Assembly: GCF_000499845.2 (NCBI RefSeq)
Contig: NC_023751.2
Span: 33,106,309-33,170,308 of the forward strand
Origin: Phaseolus vulgaris
Lineage: Eukaryota; Streptophyta; Magnoliopsida; Fabales; Fabaceae
Direction of reading: 5' to 3'
Length of the DNA: 64,000 bases
Shown here: in pieces, positions 13,915-26,123 of the stretch
Numbering within the stretch: the first letter of the stretch is position 1
How the letters are laid out: the number at the start of each line of letters is the position of its first letter
Translations under genes and position numbers: made by a program
The notes under the pieces: generated by a model
The model's database searches: none
The model's input: the letters and a program-made list of their open reading frames with translations, nothing else
Told to the model about the DNA's origin: nothing

Positions 13915-14100
13915 AAAGAATATCTCTTATCTTTCACGGTTTATGTTAATCATCACTATACAACCTATTCATAAATGCTGAAAAAGCACCAATAAATTTT
14001 CTCATACGGAAAATATCTCCACCTAGCAAAACCAACTAGGATTCGAATCCAAGTCTTTGCAGTGACCAAAGAAGCATTGATCACTAGACCAAACAAATTC
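13915..14100 (-). mobile_element. tRNA-derived SINE-like fragment
   Basis: On the minus strand there is an A-box-like sequence, GTTTGGTCTAGTGA (14094-14081), followed about 30 bases later by a B-box-like sequence, GGATTCGAATCC (14050-14039, palindromic). This is the internal RNA polymerase III promoter layout of tRNA-derived SINEs. No cloverleaf of a functional tRNA is apparent. The 3' limit is uncertain. Confidence 0.5.
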
Positions 14101-15222
14101 TTTAGTCATATTATCATTTTTATTATACTTATACATGTTAATATAATTTATACATGTTAATATAATTTATACATATTAATATAATTTATATTAATAATAA
14201 TAAAATAAATTATATTCATATTATTAATATTATATTTATATTATTCATATTATCAATATTATATTCATATAATTAATATTAATTTTGATATAAATATACA
14301 TTTAGATATTTATTGTGTGTGTATAGTAGTTTTATTTGACTGGAGTAATATTACTTTTATCCGGATATAGATAGATAGAGAGAAAAAGGAAGAAATTATA
14401 TAATATTAATATAACTTTAATACTATAAATACATATATATTGATTAATATATATTTTTATTTAATCATTAATTTTTTAAAACTCATGGTTAAATTTAAAT
14501 TTACTTTTATATTATATATATATATATTAATATAAAATTATTTGATATCTTATTTTCAAATATAGGTTATTATAGGTAGTTGTGAAGTTTTTGTTAGATG
14601 GCTATATAGGTGCTTGTATCTTACACTTCTTTTCTGATTTGAGATTCTTGTATAAGGATTGAAATATCCTTAAAATGTTTCCTTTAATTTTTTTTATTCT
14701 TTGTCGATAAAAAAAATCTTATTTTCAAATATTTACTTACATAGATTAAAATTGATATAATGTATAATTTTTAAAATATTTTAAATTATAAGTTATTTAA
14801 TCACTTTGTCATTATGATTTATATATTAGTAGAAAAGGTTATTTAGTAACAACTTTTTACATAGATTTATGGAATAATTAATATAGTTTAAACTATAATG
14901 ATAAGCTAACTAGTAATCTGTATTAGAGATTTAATTAATAGTTAATGTAAAAGTCATCATTCTAAGTTAAAAGATAATATTGTTTGTTGACAATATTCTT
15001 TACTATAACACACAAATAAAACCAACTACCTATAATGAACTTAATTAAGTCAATATGATCGTAAAATAATAATTAGTATGATAGTTGATTTTAATGTAAT
15101 AGGTAATATGATGACTATGAGTATGACATATATTAAATGTGATTCATACTAATAGATAATATAATAAATTATGTTTAGATTCAAGTAGATTATAGATAAA
15201 TTAAATGTGATTCATATGTTAA
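14101..15222. other. Extremely AT-rich tract
   Basis: Low-complexity TATTAATAT-type sequence with repeated TTATACATGTTAATATAA words near 14130-14180. No gene seen. Confidence 0.4.
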
Positions 15223-15375
15223 TATTGTTAGTATTATTAATATTGTTAGTATTATTAATATTGTTAATATTGTTAGTATTATTAATATTGTTAATATTGT
15301 TAGTATTATTAATATTGTTAATATTGTTAGTATTATTAATATTGTTAATATTGTTAGTATTATTAATATTAATAT
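15223..15375. repeat. 27-bp AT minisatellite
   Basis: Tandem units of 27 bp (ATTGTTAGTATTATTAAT followed by ATTGTTAAT) repeat about five times after one shortened 18-bp unit. The long open frames across it, (LLILLVLLI)n on plus and (NNTNNINNI)n on minus, are artefacts of the repeat. It ends in a short ATT/AAT run. Confidence 0.85.
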
Positions 15376-15411
15376 TAATAATAATAATAAGTATAATAAA
15401 AATCATAATAA

Positions 15412-15505
15412 AACTAAAGAATTTGTTTGGTGTAGTGGTTAAATTTTCTTTGGTTGCTAAAGGGTTGCTGAAGGAATGTAATTCGCGTTTTTCTTGTAGT
15501 GATGT
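15412..15505 (+). mobile_element. SINE-like fragment
   Basis: It begins AATTTGTTTGGTGTAGTGG, closely matching the A-box side of the minus-strand SINE at 14.1 kb (AATTTGTTTGGTCTAGTGA). A weak B-box-like TAATTCGCG follows about 50 bases later. I infer a second, more decayed member in the opposite orientation, next to the minisatellite. Confidence 0.4.
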
Positions 15506-16568
15506 TACTTTTAAAATTATTATTCATGATTTGACATTGTAAAATTGTTTCTCATAATTTAACATTGTAAAATTGTTTTGAATCTTTTTCAAAAGATTAT
15601 CAAGAAGCTCGTGAGTCATGCCTAGCCATCTTAACAACGAATATTATCCTGACTGATAGTTTTTTAAAAAAAAATTATTTGATAATTAAGTTTGGGTTAA
15701 AAAGATAAAGATGAATCATTAAGTAAAAACGAATAATAAGTACAAACATGTAAGAAATTGAGACATCTTCCTAAAACTGAAGTAAAAGTCAATAAAAACA
15801 TCCAAAATAGGTCAACTTAAGAAAAAGTATTGGTGTGTAATTATCACCAAGTTTTATTATGGACATTATATGCAAATAGATCAATATGATTTGATATTTG
15901 ACATTTAATCATTCATTCCTTTTAAATAATATTCTTTTATTTGTCTTCTTATTTTTATTTATTTATTTTTATTTAAACTCTGAATATACTCATTCATAAT
16001 ATACATATAAATTGTATTTATTGATAATTATTGTGAAGTATTGTTGGAGATGGAAAGAAATGAAGAGGAAGATAGAATTTGTGTAAGATGATGGCACACG
16101 AATATGGAACTTTTGATTGTGAGTGTTTGTTTGTCGTTGTTCGTTGTGTTTGGACAGCCACCATTAATGCTTCTAACAATTTTCCTTCATTTTTACTGCT
16201 CACTTTTTGACTTCTTTTCCACAAAACTCAATGTCAACCACGTTTTTTCTCTCATTACACAATCGTGATTCGGGAAAAGCATCAAAGTAAAATTAATCCA
16301 ACTTTTTGACTAAGCAAAAAAAGGTGATGGCATATTAGGGTTCAACCAAATTCACATCAAGGAGGTGGATTCCATTTCACAAGTAAGATTTTGTTTTGTG
16401 GGCAAAGCATGTTTTTGTCTCATTAAAAAAATTAAAATATGGTTTTACTCTTTTTAAAAAAATCATTATTTTTTCTCAAACTTTAAATTTGTTTTTTAAA
16501 ATTATTATACCTAACATTTTTGCTAAAAATACATTTGAAATCAAAAGTGGTGTATTTTCAAATTAAAG
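15506..16568. other. Intergenic, no gene recognised
   Basis: Mostly AT-rich. Positions 16020-16400 are less so, with a short minus-strand frame (MWKRSQKVSS...) that resembles nothing I know and has no supporting features. Confidence 0.35.
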
Positions 16569-16569
16569 G

Positions 16570-16975
16570 AACACTACAAGAAAATATAGTAATCAATTTT
16601 AGAAACAAAAATAATTAGTTACTATATTATCTAAATTAGATACTAATTTAGAGACTAAAAAATATTCATATCTAAAGTGTTATAAAAATTTATAAAATGA
16701 TTTCTAAATTTGTATGTAAATTTGTTACTTAAGTTTTAGAGACTAATATTTTAGATTCTAAATTATTTTCTAAAAGACTAATATAGACTAATTTAGAATA
16801 TAAAATAGTAAATAGTTAAAACTTTGGTAGTTAATGGTTAGATACCAATTTTGAAACCATTTTATAATTTTTTATTAATAATAGAAACTACCTTAGATAC
16901 CCATAGTTGTTTTAGTTTATAAAATGATCTCTAATTTAATCAAATAATAATTAATTATTTTTATTGTTTGATGTG
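16570..16975. repeat. Foldback/MITE family member with CACTA-like end (copy 2)
   Basis: It begins CACTACAAGAAAATATAG, matching the CACTACAAGAAAA-type termini of En/Spm (CACTA) elements. Family sequences follow: CAATTTTAGAAACAAAAATAA, TAAATTAGATACTAATTTAG, then the inverted counterpart near 16920-16970 (ATCTCTAATTTAATCAAATA). The right terminal motif is not intact. It is non-coding and presumably non-autonomous. Confidence 0.55.
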
Positions 16976-18659
16976 ATTAGTATTCTCTTAAAAATACTTT
17001 TTTGAAAAACTTGAAATGATTTTCAAAATACAAACTCAAAAGGATTTCTAAATAATATAATTAGAAAAGATTTTGACTATCAAGACAATGATTCAAAAGC
17101 ATTTTTAATGATAAAAGGTTGAAGTTCATATGAAGAAAAATGATATTGAATCTATTAAATTTACCAAAAATCTTGAACGTGTGGGAAAAATATGATAAAA
17201 GAAATAAATAAAAAATGATAGTTAATCAATCACGCCACCTATAATTAGTATATATATATATATATATATAATGGTTTATGTTTTATATAAATACAAATTT
17301 GTGTAATAGTTACATTATTATTACTATAGAAGTAAAAAATAATAATGGAATAAGAACAAAAGTTTTTGTTTGAAATATAAAATTACAAATATGTATAACG
17401 ATTAATAGAAGGGACTTCTCTCTTAAGAGATAAAATAAGCTTTGTAGGTAATTGATCTCATTTCTCATCATTGTACTATGTTATATCAGATTTTACTTAT
17501 TCTTTTTAAAAGAGAAGATAAATTTAAAAATAAAATTTATTGATGTAGAAAACTTTTTAAATCATTTCACCATGCCACATTAGCTTTTACCATGTCATCT
17601 CAACTTCACAATTAGGTAAATAAAAAACTAACTAATAAGATCTAATTAAATTCCACACTAAGCAATTCAAATGGAAGCATAAGCAATTTTTACAAAACAC
17701 CTTATAAATAAGGATATGAGTTGCAATCTTAACACAGGAAAACACTGAGAAATATAAGGAGAAGAAAGAAAAAGAGTAAAAACATATTTCAAATTTCTGA
17801 AATTACAGTACTGTGAGTTTACTAGTTTTACTGTAATTTTCATTGATTTTTACTGTACTTTACATGTTTTGCTATACTATTCATCGATTTTGACGCAGTG
17901 TTTCATTCAAAATTATTTTAAAAACAAAAATAAATTGTTTTATTCAGTTATTGTTTTGATGCAATTTTATTTATATAATATTTATATATCACCTTCCTAT
18001 CTTCTTTTTTTGACACATACAAAACAAATATCAATTTAAAGGAAAATAAAATGGATGCACCTAATTTTTGAGAGACTGTTGGAATATAAATGTAGTGGAG
18101 AACTCTATTACGTTCAGGGGAATAAGGCACTCTACCCTGAATTTTGCTCACATGTACCCTTCCTATGTAAAATTGTAGTTAAATAATATGTAAATGCATG
18201 TTTATAAAGATGAAAGCATTGAATCAAAAATTGATCATTAAAATTTAAAAACTCTTAAAAGAAAAACACAATATAGTTAGACGTTTACTAAAGTATATAT
18301 TACAGATATTAGTACATACATGGGATGCTCATTGCATAATGTACAATCGAATTGATTTATTTCATCTTACTCTACTCTTTCAAACTCTTTAAACGAGTCT
18401 TGAATATGTTCTCAACTTCTCAATGTTTTTTTCATAACTCCATTCTTGGGTAATAGATGTTTAGAATTTTTCACTTACTTGAAACATAATTTGGAAAATG
18501 TGTATATGAAACCTTCAAATTCTCCAACAATAGATGACTATACTATGTACACAAACATATATGCGTACAGGTGCAAAAGCGGCAAAAGAATACATACTTT
18601 TATTATATTTTGTTCTCCCTCTCGTAAAGATTTGAATTTATATATACATATATGATGTA
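16976..18659. other. AT-rich intergenic tract
   Basis: It contains a (TA)n microsatellite at 17249-17271. No gene recognised. Confidence 0.4.
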
Positions 18660-18750
18660 TATGGTTAAGTTTATATTAGAATTACTATAAGATTTATAAG
18701 ACCCTTTAAGGGGTTTATAGTCTACTGTAGGAAATATTTGAGGTGTTACA
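18660..18750 (-). mobile_element. Gypsy-type LTR start (fragment)
   Basis: Read on the minus strand from 18750 it begins TGTAACACCTCAAATATTTC, typical of the start of Tekay/Del-like plant LTRs, and continues with ACTATAAACCCC. It lies about 250 bp beyond the end of the minus-strand gypsy pol remnant, where the 3' LTR of that element would be expected. Confidence 0.5.
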
Positions 18751-18999
18751 TCTTAAAATCAAAACTTATAAAACCTCTTTCAAGATGTGGAGGCAGTGGT
18801 GGTAGTGAGACATGAAAGTTAGATGCGAATCAGAGTAGAAGGAGGTGGAGGAGCATCCACCTTCGATGTTGAACTCTTCATCGTCAAGGAAAAGCTAAAT
18901 GTAATCTTAGCACAAAATTTAAAACCTAATACAAGTGGTTGCCTTGTGGTTGTCCTTTTTCTACATAGGATATGAGTAACTTGTACCATGTGAGTTGCG

Positions 19000-19462
19000 A
19001 TTATGATGAGGGTTCATAGGCTTTTGCCCAAATTTTCAACAATGGGTTATGTATATACTTCCTCAATTATGAAAGACATGCCAAAAGAAAAGGAAGGGCA
19101 ATTTCATAAGTTGTTGGACCTATTTTCCTGATAATGTGATGGATCCAAAGAACTTAGAAGTCAACTTCATTGACTTGATAACCTTTCTTACACAAATGTA
19201 GGGTGAAACTCTAAGGAATACATGTTCTCCCCTAGAAAACTCCAAAGATGCTTATTTTGCATAAGACTTTTGTCCATTCAAAGAGGTATTCGTTCCCTCA
19301 TGTATTAATTTGACCTTCTTAGTGGTCTCGTGTAACAACTTTTATTTAACAAATATGCTCTCCCCATTTTTATAGCAACAAAAGGTGTTCTGCAATTTTG
19401 TGTTGTATAAAGCTTCATATGGTATCATTCTAAAACTTGTTTAGTCGTTGCTGTAAGTGAAC
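19000..19462 (-). pseudogene. Ty3/gypsy polyprotein remnant (integrase C-terminus)
   Basis: The minus-strand translation from 19462 downward gives VEFTYSN, then RMIPYEALYN, LLHETTKKVKLIHEG, GQKSYAK, LEFSRGEHVFLRVSP, KSMKLTSKFFG and a decayed DVFH-like motif (WHVFHN). These are the ordered landmarks of the integrase C-terminal and GPY/F region of plant gypsy elements (APYEALYG, KVKLIQE, RQKSY, F.VGDHVFLKVSP, KLTPKFIGP, LHDVFHVS). At least four in-frame stops show it is dead. Upstream pol domains are absent, so it is a truncated copy. Confidence 0.8.
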
Positions 19463-20132
19463 TCCACCAAAAAAAAAATGACATCCCAATTACCCAAATG
19501 ATCAAATAAAATCCTAAAAATAATCTTCCGATGACTAATGATAAGTTAGTTTAAACTAGTTTACAAAGTTTCTGATAACATTTGTCAAAATCTTCACAAT
19601 CTTTATAAGATACAATGTTAGCTAGTACTTCATATAACCTAACAATCTCACTTATATAAATACGTGATAGCTTCTATGTCGATATTCTCGTTATGCATGC
19701 CAATTGGGTAACCAATTACATTGAAATCATACCAAAAAAAAGGAGGGAGTAACTTTCTAAAAATGCATTTATTAAAATAAGAGAATTGAGAAAAATATTA
19801 TAACACGCTAAAGAATTTTTAAGAATAATTTTATTGAATAAAAATCATAATCACATTTTCCGTATTTTCTAAGAAAAAATTCTCATCTATCTCATTTACT
19901 CTTTTTTTCTTACTTCATAACTGATTATTTTACGAAAAAAAAACATTTTTTTCAAAAGAAAAATTTAAACAGACATATCCATAACTAAACAACATCATCA
20001 ACATAACCGTACTTAGGGTTTTGTATGTAAGTTTATTTTTTATCCATTTCAAAGTTAATTTTAGCCTCTTAAATAACTTAAAAAAATATATTTCTGAAAG
20101 ACAAAATATCTTATTATTAAAATTTACCTCCA

Positions 20133-20338
20133 ATCAAGTGTTGATTGCACCAGGAATGATTCCAGACAAGTTTCTTCAACTTTTTGGGTTTGCACAAAAT
20201 CAGGAACCACTCCAAAATTTCATTTGTGATTTGGTTCATGCATGTGCAAGAACAGTGGAAGAGATAATTGAGAAAAAGGGTTTAAAAGCAGATGCGATTA
20301 CTCACCATATGTACCATAATACTTTTTGTTCACTTTAG
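20133..20338 (+). CDS. Unrecognised gene-like fragment
   Basis: An open frame encodes LIAPGMIPDKFLQLFGFAQ and continues with FICDLVHACARTVEEIIEK, ending at a stop at 20336. It stands out as protein-like (balanced composition, amphipathic helices) in an AT-rich desert. The in-frame upstream part (from 20021) is low complexity and probably not coding; an acceptor-like CACCAG at about 20148-20153 could begin an exon. I do not recognise the family. It may be one exon of a gene whose other exons are lost, or a captured fragment. Confidence 0.3.
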
Positions 20339-20469
20339 TTTTTTATTTTTTTTCTAAAAGTGTACTCTTTTTAATTTTGTAAATTATATTTTTAACTATA
20401 CCCCTACATATAATTAAGAATAAATAATACAATGTGATTTATATTGAAAATGAGATACAAAAGTAATTA

Positions 20470-20485
20470 ATATATATATATATAT
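20470..20485. repeat. (TA)n microsatellite
   Basis: A short run of TA dinucleotides. Confidence 0.8.
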
Positions 20486-20966
20486 TTAAATTTATATTAA
20501 TTAAGTAGTTTTAATCAGTATGTTGTAAATTATTATTATTTTGAAAAGGAGAGTAATTGATTTTTATAGTGAGTTACAATTTGAGAATGGAATATGAAAT
20601 TGTCAAATTGGGACATGGTCTCCAATTGAGAATAATATAAGCACCAGTGGCAGGATTAAAAAAATAAAAGAAAGAAAGATTGGTAGTGCATAGATTTGGA
20701 AGTTATTAAGATTTTGATTTTGTCATTTTTGTTTGTTTCTAGTGCATTAATCAAACTCTTTGTGCAAAAGTGAAGGTTTTGGGTAAAGGTATAGTCATTT
20801 TACATTTTACAATAATATATTTGATCACCTTTAGGGTTCAATTATGATTGATTCCTTTTGTTAAAAGGGGATGTTCTATTTTATTAAGGAATAAAAGAAA
20901 ATGGCATGAAGAAAAGGTTTATAAAAATATTTAAAGTTAAATATGTTTTTTTTCGCTACTATAACA

Positions 20967-22259
20967 TGTAATTCCGTGAACACTATCTCTCCATTAATAT
21001 CTCTTTTTTCTTTCTTCAATTTCTCTTTCATTCCTCATATATTTTAAAATTTGATTACACTCTACAGTAGCTGAGAAATCATGCTGCTACATTTCTACCG
21101 ATCAGATTTTTAAACAAAGTAAGTTTATTTTATTCTAAAGTTCTCTTACTATCTGTTTTTCTCTATGATTTAGTCATTAATATTAGTGGGGCCAGTTGAG
21201 AAAAGTGTTTCTCTCAACTTGATTAAGCTCATACTAAAATTTGATAATATTTAGATAACTTGCTATAGGTTCCTAAATTTTGGAGTGTTTTTCCTGTTTG
21301 AGGTAGAATTTCCATCAGTGAAATTTCAGGTAAGAGAAACTCACTTTAATTTTCAATGGTACCCTAGGTTAGAAGATTTAAATGTGGAGGAGACGTGATC
21401 CCAAGTTTCAATTTCTCTTGCAGTGATGTTAGTTGATAAAAATGTTTGATTTTATGTTGTGTGAACATGTATAAATATTATATTTCGATAGTTTGAAAGT
21501 TAAATATTATTTTTTATGTTGGAAAAGTTCATGAATGGTATAAATTTTTAAATGTTATGTTATTGAATGATATGTATTATTTATGAATAATGAAAATGGT
21601 ATGAAACTGATGTCATACATTTGGGATAATGTATGAGTTGTTGTTTGATGGCATTAAGTATGAAAAGACTATGTTTAACAAAGATCATCTAACTTCACTG
21701 ATGATCTAAGTCATATAGACTAAGATATCAGGTGGTGAGAAGCTGAGAGGGAGTTCATACACACCGGGTCCCGCTGTAGATATTCAGTATTGGATGTTTG
21801 AACTTACCCTGATCCTTTCTCTTAGATTCGCTGGTAATCTTTGGATCATGTGTTAGTCTCTGGTAGGAACATACTTAATAAGTCTTCTGGAAGACGAAGT
21901 GAGATTGAAATGAAATATAATGATTGTGATTGAAAATAGATTCATGTGTGGTCTATATGAAAGATGGTATTAGTATTGAAATTTTATATGAAACATTTAA
22001 AGAAATGTTCATAAATTATTAGTCTAATTGGTTCTTTTTGCATGAATTATGCTATAGAAGTTCTTCACATTAGTTTACCCTTGTTTTTCTAGTTGTGTCT
22101 GAAATGCGATGATTGTACTACGAGCAATGGATTTGTAAATATTTTTATTTCTACAAGTCCTAATCATGTATTAAGAATTTTAAAAAAAAAACTCTAAGTT
22201 TTTATAGAAATATGTAGAACCTGTATTGTAATAGTTAAATGCATTTTCAGGATGTTACA
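20967..22259 (-). mobile_element. Solo LTR A with 5-bp target duplication
   Basis: The segment starts TGTAATTCCG and ends GGATGTTACA, so the ends are TGTAA/TTACA inverted. It is flanked by identical 5-bp repeats, TAACA at 20962-20966 and TAACA at 22260-22264. Length is 1293 bp. It is homologous throughout to solo LTR B (42783-44157): both contain ACATTTCTACC.GATCAGATTT, a GTTGAGAA block, CACTGATGATCTAAGTCA, AGACTAAGATATCAGGTGG and TGGTAATCTTTGGATCA. Read on the minus strand it starts TGTAACATCC, like Tekay/Del-type gypsy LTRs, so minus orientation is likely. No internal coding region lies beside it, so it is a recombined solo LTR. Confidence 0.9.
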
Positions 22260-22264
22260 TAACA

Positions 22265-23569
22265 TGTAATTAATTTTTGTCCTCGGTTCAAATTTTAAAC
22301 CATTCAAGTACCTATAATATGGAAATGATTGGAATGGATGCTTTTGTATATGTGAAATGATTCTTAGTTTTATTAAAAAAAATGTTAATTTTTTTCAAAA
22401 TTCATTATTATTTTAATTGCAAACACATGCTCATTATAACTACTTCCAATGGATTGATGGAATTGAACCTTGAATTAAATTAATTCTGCATACAAAATGA
22501 TACATCCTAATGATTTTCATATTACAAGCAAGTACATGAATGGTCTAAAGTTTAGACCAAAAACAGAAATCAATCTCATATTACAATACATGACGAAAAA
22601 TATAATTAACCAAAATATTTACTACCTCATAATCTCACTCAATATTCACCTATCAAATTTAATAAATATAATCCATCAATCCATATAAAAAAAACCTTGA
22701 GTTACAAAGATTAAGAAGAAAAAAGCTAAACAAAAACCCTAAATCCACAATCACCAAATCCTATAAAAGAAAGTATAAAAACAAGATCTAAAAATTGGTT
22801 AACTTCTTTTATAGCCCAAAATTGCTAGACAAATCTAAAATATTTTGTAGAACAACTCTAGCTTAAAACACTTTTATAAAAAAGTGAAAAAAATAAAAAT
22901 AATTGTTAATATTCAAATTATGTAAATTTTATAATTAGAATTTATTATATTTTTTTAATGATGAATTGATAACAAGGACATGTAGTGAAAACATGCATTT
23001 AATTCTCAATATCAAAATCTCGTTAATTTTAAAAAAAAAATCAAGTGTAATATAATTAAAAAAATAAACTCAAAAGTTCGAGTAAATTATATTCCTAATT
23101 TCAGGTTAGGTGGTCATATTTACTTACACTGTAATAAATACAAAGTAAGACCTCAACTACGAAATTAATATTGGACTCAATAATTTGTAGATAACATTTT
23201 CAATAATTAGTATTAGAATTAAAGTAGATTCTAAATGGAAAAATTTTGTTGTTAGGAGAAAATTATTACACTATATATCCAATAACAAAAGTCAAGTTAT
23301 AATGGAAATGTTGAAGTTTAACTAAAAAGAATTGACTTGATTATTAATTATAATTTTTTTACAATAATAGGTATTGGATCCAATAAATAAATGAATGATA
23401 AAGTAATAAGAGTTTTAATATTGGATTGGATATGATTGTGTAAAAAAAAATAGTTTTACCATTCATAATGTCAAAAATTTATCGATAAATAAAAATTACT
23501 GATGGAAACATAATGGGTAAAAATATATCAATAATATGTTTGTCTATAGTTTTAAATAATAATTTAATT
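22265..23569. other. AT-rich intergenic tract
   Basis: No gene or clear element recognised. Confidence 0.35.
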
Positions 23570-23765
23570 TAAAATTTTAAATAATTAATAATTAAAATCT
23601 CTTAAATATCAATTTAAAAACTATTTTATAAATTTTTATTAATAATAAAAATTATTTTACATATCACAGTAATTTTTTTAGTTTATATAGTATCTAACTT
23701 ATTTATTGATTAATTATTTTTTATCTCTAAAATTAATTATTATTAAATTATTTTTTAAATAGTAT
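23570..23765. repeat. Foldback/MITE family member (copy 3, decayed)
   Basis: It shares AATATCAATTTAAAAACTAT, TTTATTAATAATA, a TAGTATCTAA block and the end motif TTTTTTATCTCTAAAATTAA with the copies at 13.4, 16.6, 25.8 and 38.9 kb. Confidence 0.5.
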
Positions 23766-23769
23766 TTTA

Positions 23770-25776
23770 TTTTGAATTATAGTTATACAATGTCTAGATT
23801 ATTTATGCCAAACCTTATAACAATAAACAAAAACAATAATAATGACTAAAATAAGTTATTTTCATATATTTTTAAAGTATAAATTATATTAATTTTGATA
23901 TACATAAATAAGATATTAATTATTTTAAATTAATGTAAACTTTATATATGAGATCCATAAAAATTTGAATAATATAAGAGTGAATGTAATGTAAAACTAA
24001 ATCCATCCTCACACCTCTCTTTGGATTAGAAAAGCTCAACCAAGTTAAGATCAAGAGTGTGTGTCAACCCATGCCAAATATTATTTATAATTTAGATGGT
24101 TCTTTCCCTCTAATACACACAAATATACTTACACACATATATAAATTCAACGTATGATGGTTGTGGTTCCCTTTGAATGGAAGGCTTTAGTGAGTTAGGA
24201 TTGGTAGTCCCCACCCACCCAAACCCAAAGACAAAGCTAAGTGTCATTGTGTCAATAAGTGATTGAATGGAAGGTGGGGTTTGTACAAATACATAAATAT
24301 TGTACCCAAGCCAAAGCCATTGAGAATGGAAGCAAAATAGTGTGTTGTGTGTGTAATATGGTACTCTATTTGTGGTCCCCAAGCCCAATGGTTGGCACCT
24401 CATGTGCTTGCTATCAAAGACATTGCCTCTTTCCTAATGTGGACCTCATCTTTGTCCTACAATTCTTCCTCCTCTCTATCTCTTTCTTCTTACAAAACCT
24501 AAACCTAAAGACCAAACTCCAAACTATTTACTACCTATCATCAAATTAATCATATACATAACCAACAACTAATTTATTTAAATGATGCTAAACTTGTCTC
24601 TATATAAACAAAATTTCATGTTAAAGGAAGATTATGTTAAGGATACTTTCTTACAAATGGAAACTAATCATATTGTTTTGCACAAATTCAAAGTGTTGTT
24701 TCTTTCATTTAATTTAATTTATGTAAACATATTTCATATACTCTTTTTTTATCATTAATGACAAAAAATAATAAATAAGAGTATTTAAGAGATATTTTAA
24801 CGTTTTTATAAAAAGTTATTCGTAGTAATCCTACAAAAGAAATTTGTTTCAACATCAAACACACGTCATATGGATTCACGTGATCCAAATAGCCCAAGAG
24901 CCTTATCGGTTTTATAAACTCTATCATCTGGTAGTTGAAATATCATTATAAATGATTCCTTACATCACTTTCCTCCACCTCAACTTCCAAAATCCAGTCT
25001 TCTCAACTTACCTCTCTTTAATGCATATGTCAAAAACATTACAAAAAATATTAGGCTACAATTTTTATTCTACTTAGATTGACCCTTCTTTTTTTCTTTT
25101 TCTTTTTTTTAGACATTGCCCTACACAGTTATAAATTGGCACTAACAAACTCAAAGTCAATGAGTTATTGATCCATATTAAATGGGTGTATAAGTCATTT
25201 ATGTGCCTCTAACCTACTTGTTATTTTTACCACTTGTTAAATTATGTGTTCCTTATATATGTCACATTTTTCATGATAGTTCCTAATATGATGAAATGAG
25301 ATACCTATTACAATGACTAAGTCAAGTCATACAATCAAATTGACTAATTTTTTCACAAATTTTGGTTACTTAGATGCACATCCAAACATTCACTTAGACA
25401 TTAAAATATTTTTGGAGAGGTTGATGGAAAGAGAGTCTACTTTCATTAAGTGATTTATTAGATAATCGAAAACAGAAAATATGGAGAACTATTTAGAGTA
25501 AATATCATGAGTTAGTGGCAACAAATCATCATTGTGAAGAGATTGAAAACTCACTCTCGTGAAGGACACTTTTGAATTTAAAATTTAAGATTTAGATTAA
25601 GTTAGAAGTCCTTTGTACATGTGAGTGCACAAATTCAAACATTCACATATATTCCATCACATCCTTTAGAATATGCACTCAAGTTAGTTATTAAATATGA
25701 TTTAGGAATATGATTAAAATGTTATATAAATATTTAATTTCACATTTGAAATTAAATGTATTATTGAACCTATTGT
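23770..25776. other. Intergenic; one less AT-rich island
   Basis: Positions 24000-24560 are noticeably less AT-rich (for example GGTAGTCCCCACCCACCC near 24205), with short overlapping frames on both strands that match no family I know. It could be a transcribed non-coding or decayed region. The remainder holds nothing recognisable. Confidence 0.35.
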
Positions 25777-26123
25777 TACTATAAAATCGTTAAATAAAAA
25801 CCAATTTTAGAGACAAAAATAATTAATTGTTATGTTGACTAAATTAGATACTACAAAAATTATTGGTATCTGAAGTAATTTTTAAATGGGTATATAATTA
25901 GCTACCAATATTTTAGCTACAAATTATTTAGATTCGATATTTTATCAATATTTTATTGATAATTAGATATCAATTTAAAAACTATATTTATCAATTATAG
26001 AAACTAATTTAGATACCAATTATGTTTTTTATTCTCTAAAATAATATCTAATTTAATCAATATAACAACTAATTATTTTTTATCTCTAAAATTAATTTCT
26101 ATTTAATGATTTTTTTTATGGTG
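25777..26123. repeat. Foldback/MITE family member (copy 4, best preserved)
   Basis: About 347 bp with long inverted ends. The left end contains TCGTTAAATAAAAACCAATT, then TTAGAGACAAAAATAATTAA, then a TGTTGACTAAATTAGATAC-like block. The right end (26035-26115) carries the reverse complement of the same blocks with few changes, giving terminal repeats of roughly 65 bp. The outermost bases (TTACTATAAAAT / TTTTTTATGGTG) look like decayed CACTACAAGAAAA ends. Non-coding. Confidence 0.65.

Noticed and set aside
14039..14094. Possible tRNA gene on the minus strand (A and B boxes)
   Set aside because: No acceptor stem or anticodon arm can be folded around the boxes; a SINE head fits better.
15207..15542. 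111-codon plus frame rich in Leu/Ile/Val and a 64-codon minus frame of Asn/Ile
   Set aside because: Both are the 27-bp AT minisatellite read as protein. The period is a multiple of three, so no stops arise.
24110..24549. Overlapping ~97-codon frames on both strands
   Set aside because: Frames of equal length on opposite strands without family resemblance; probably just reduced AT content.
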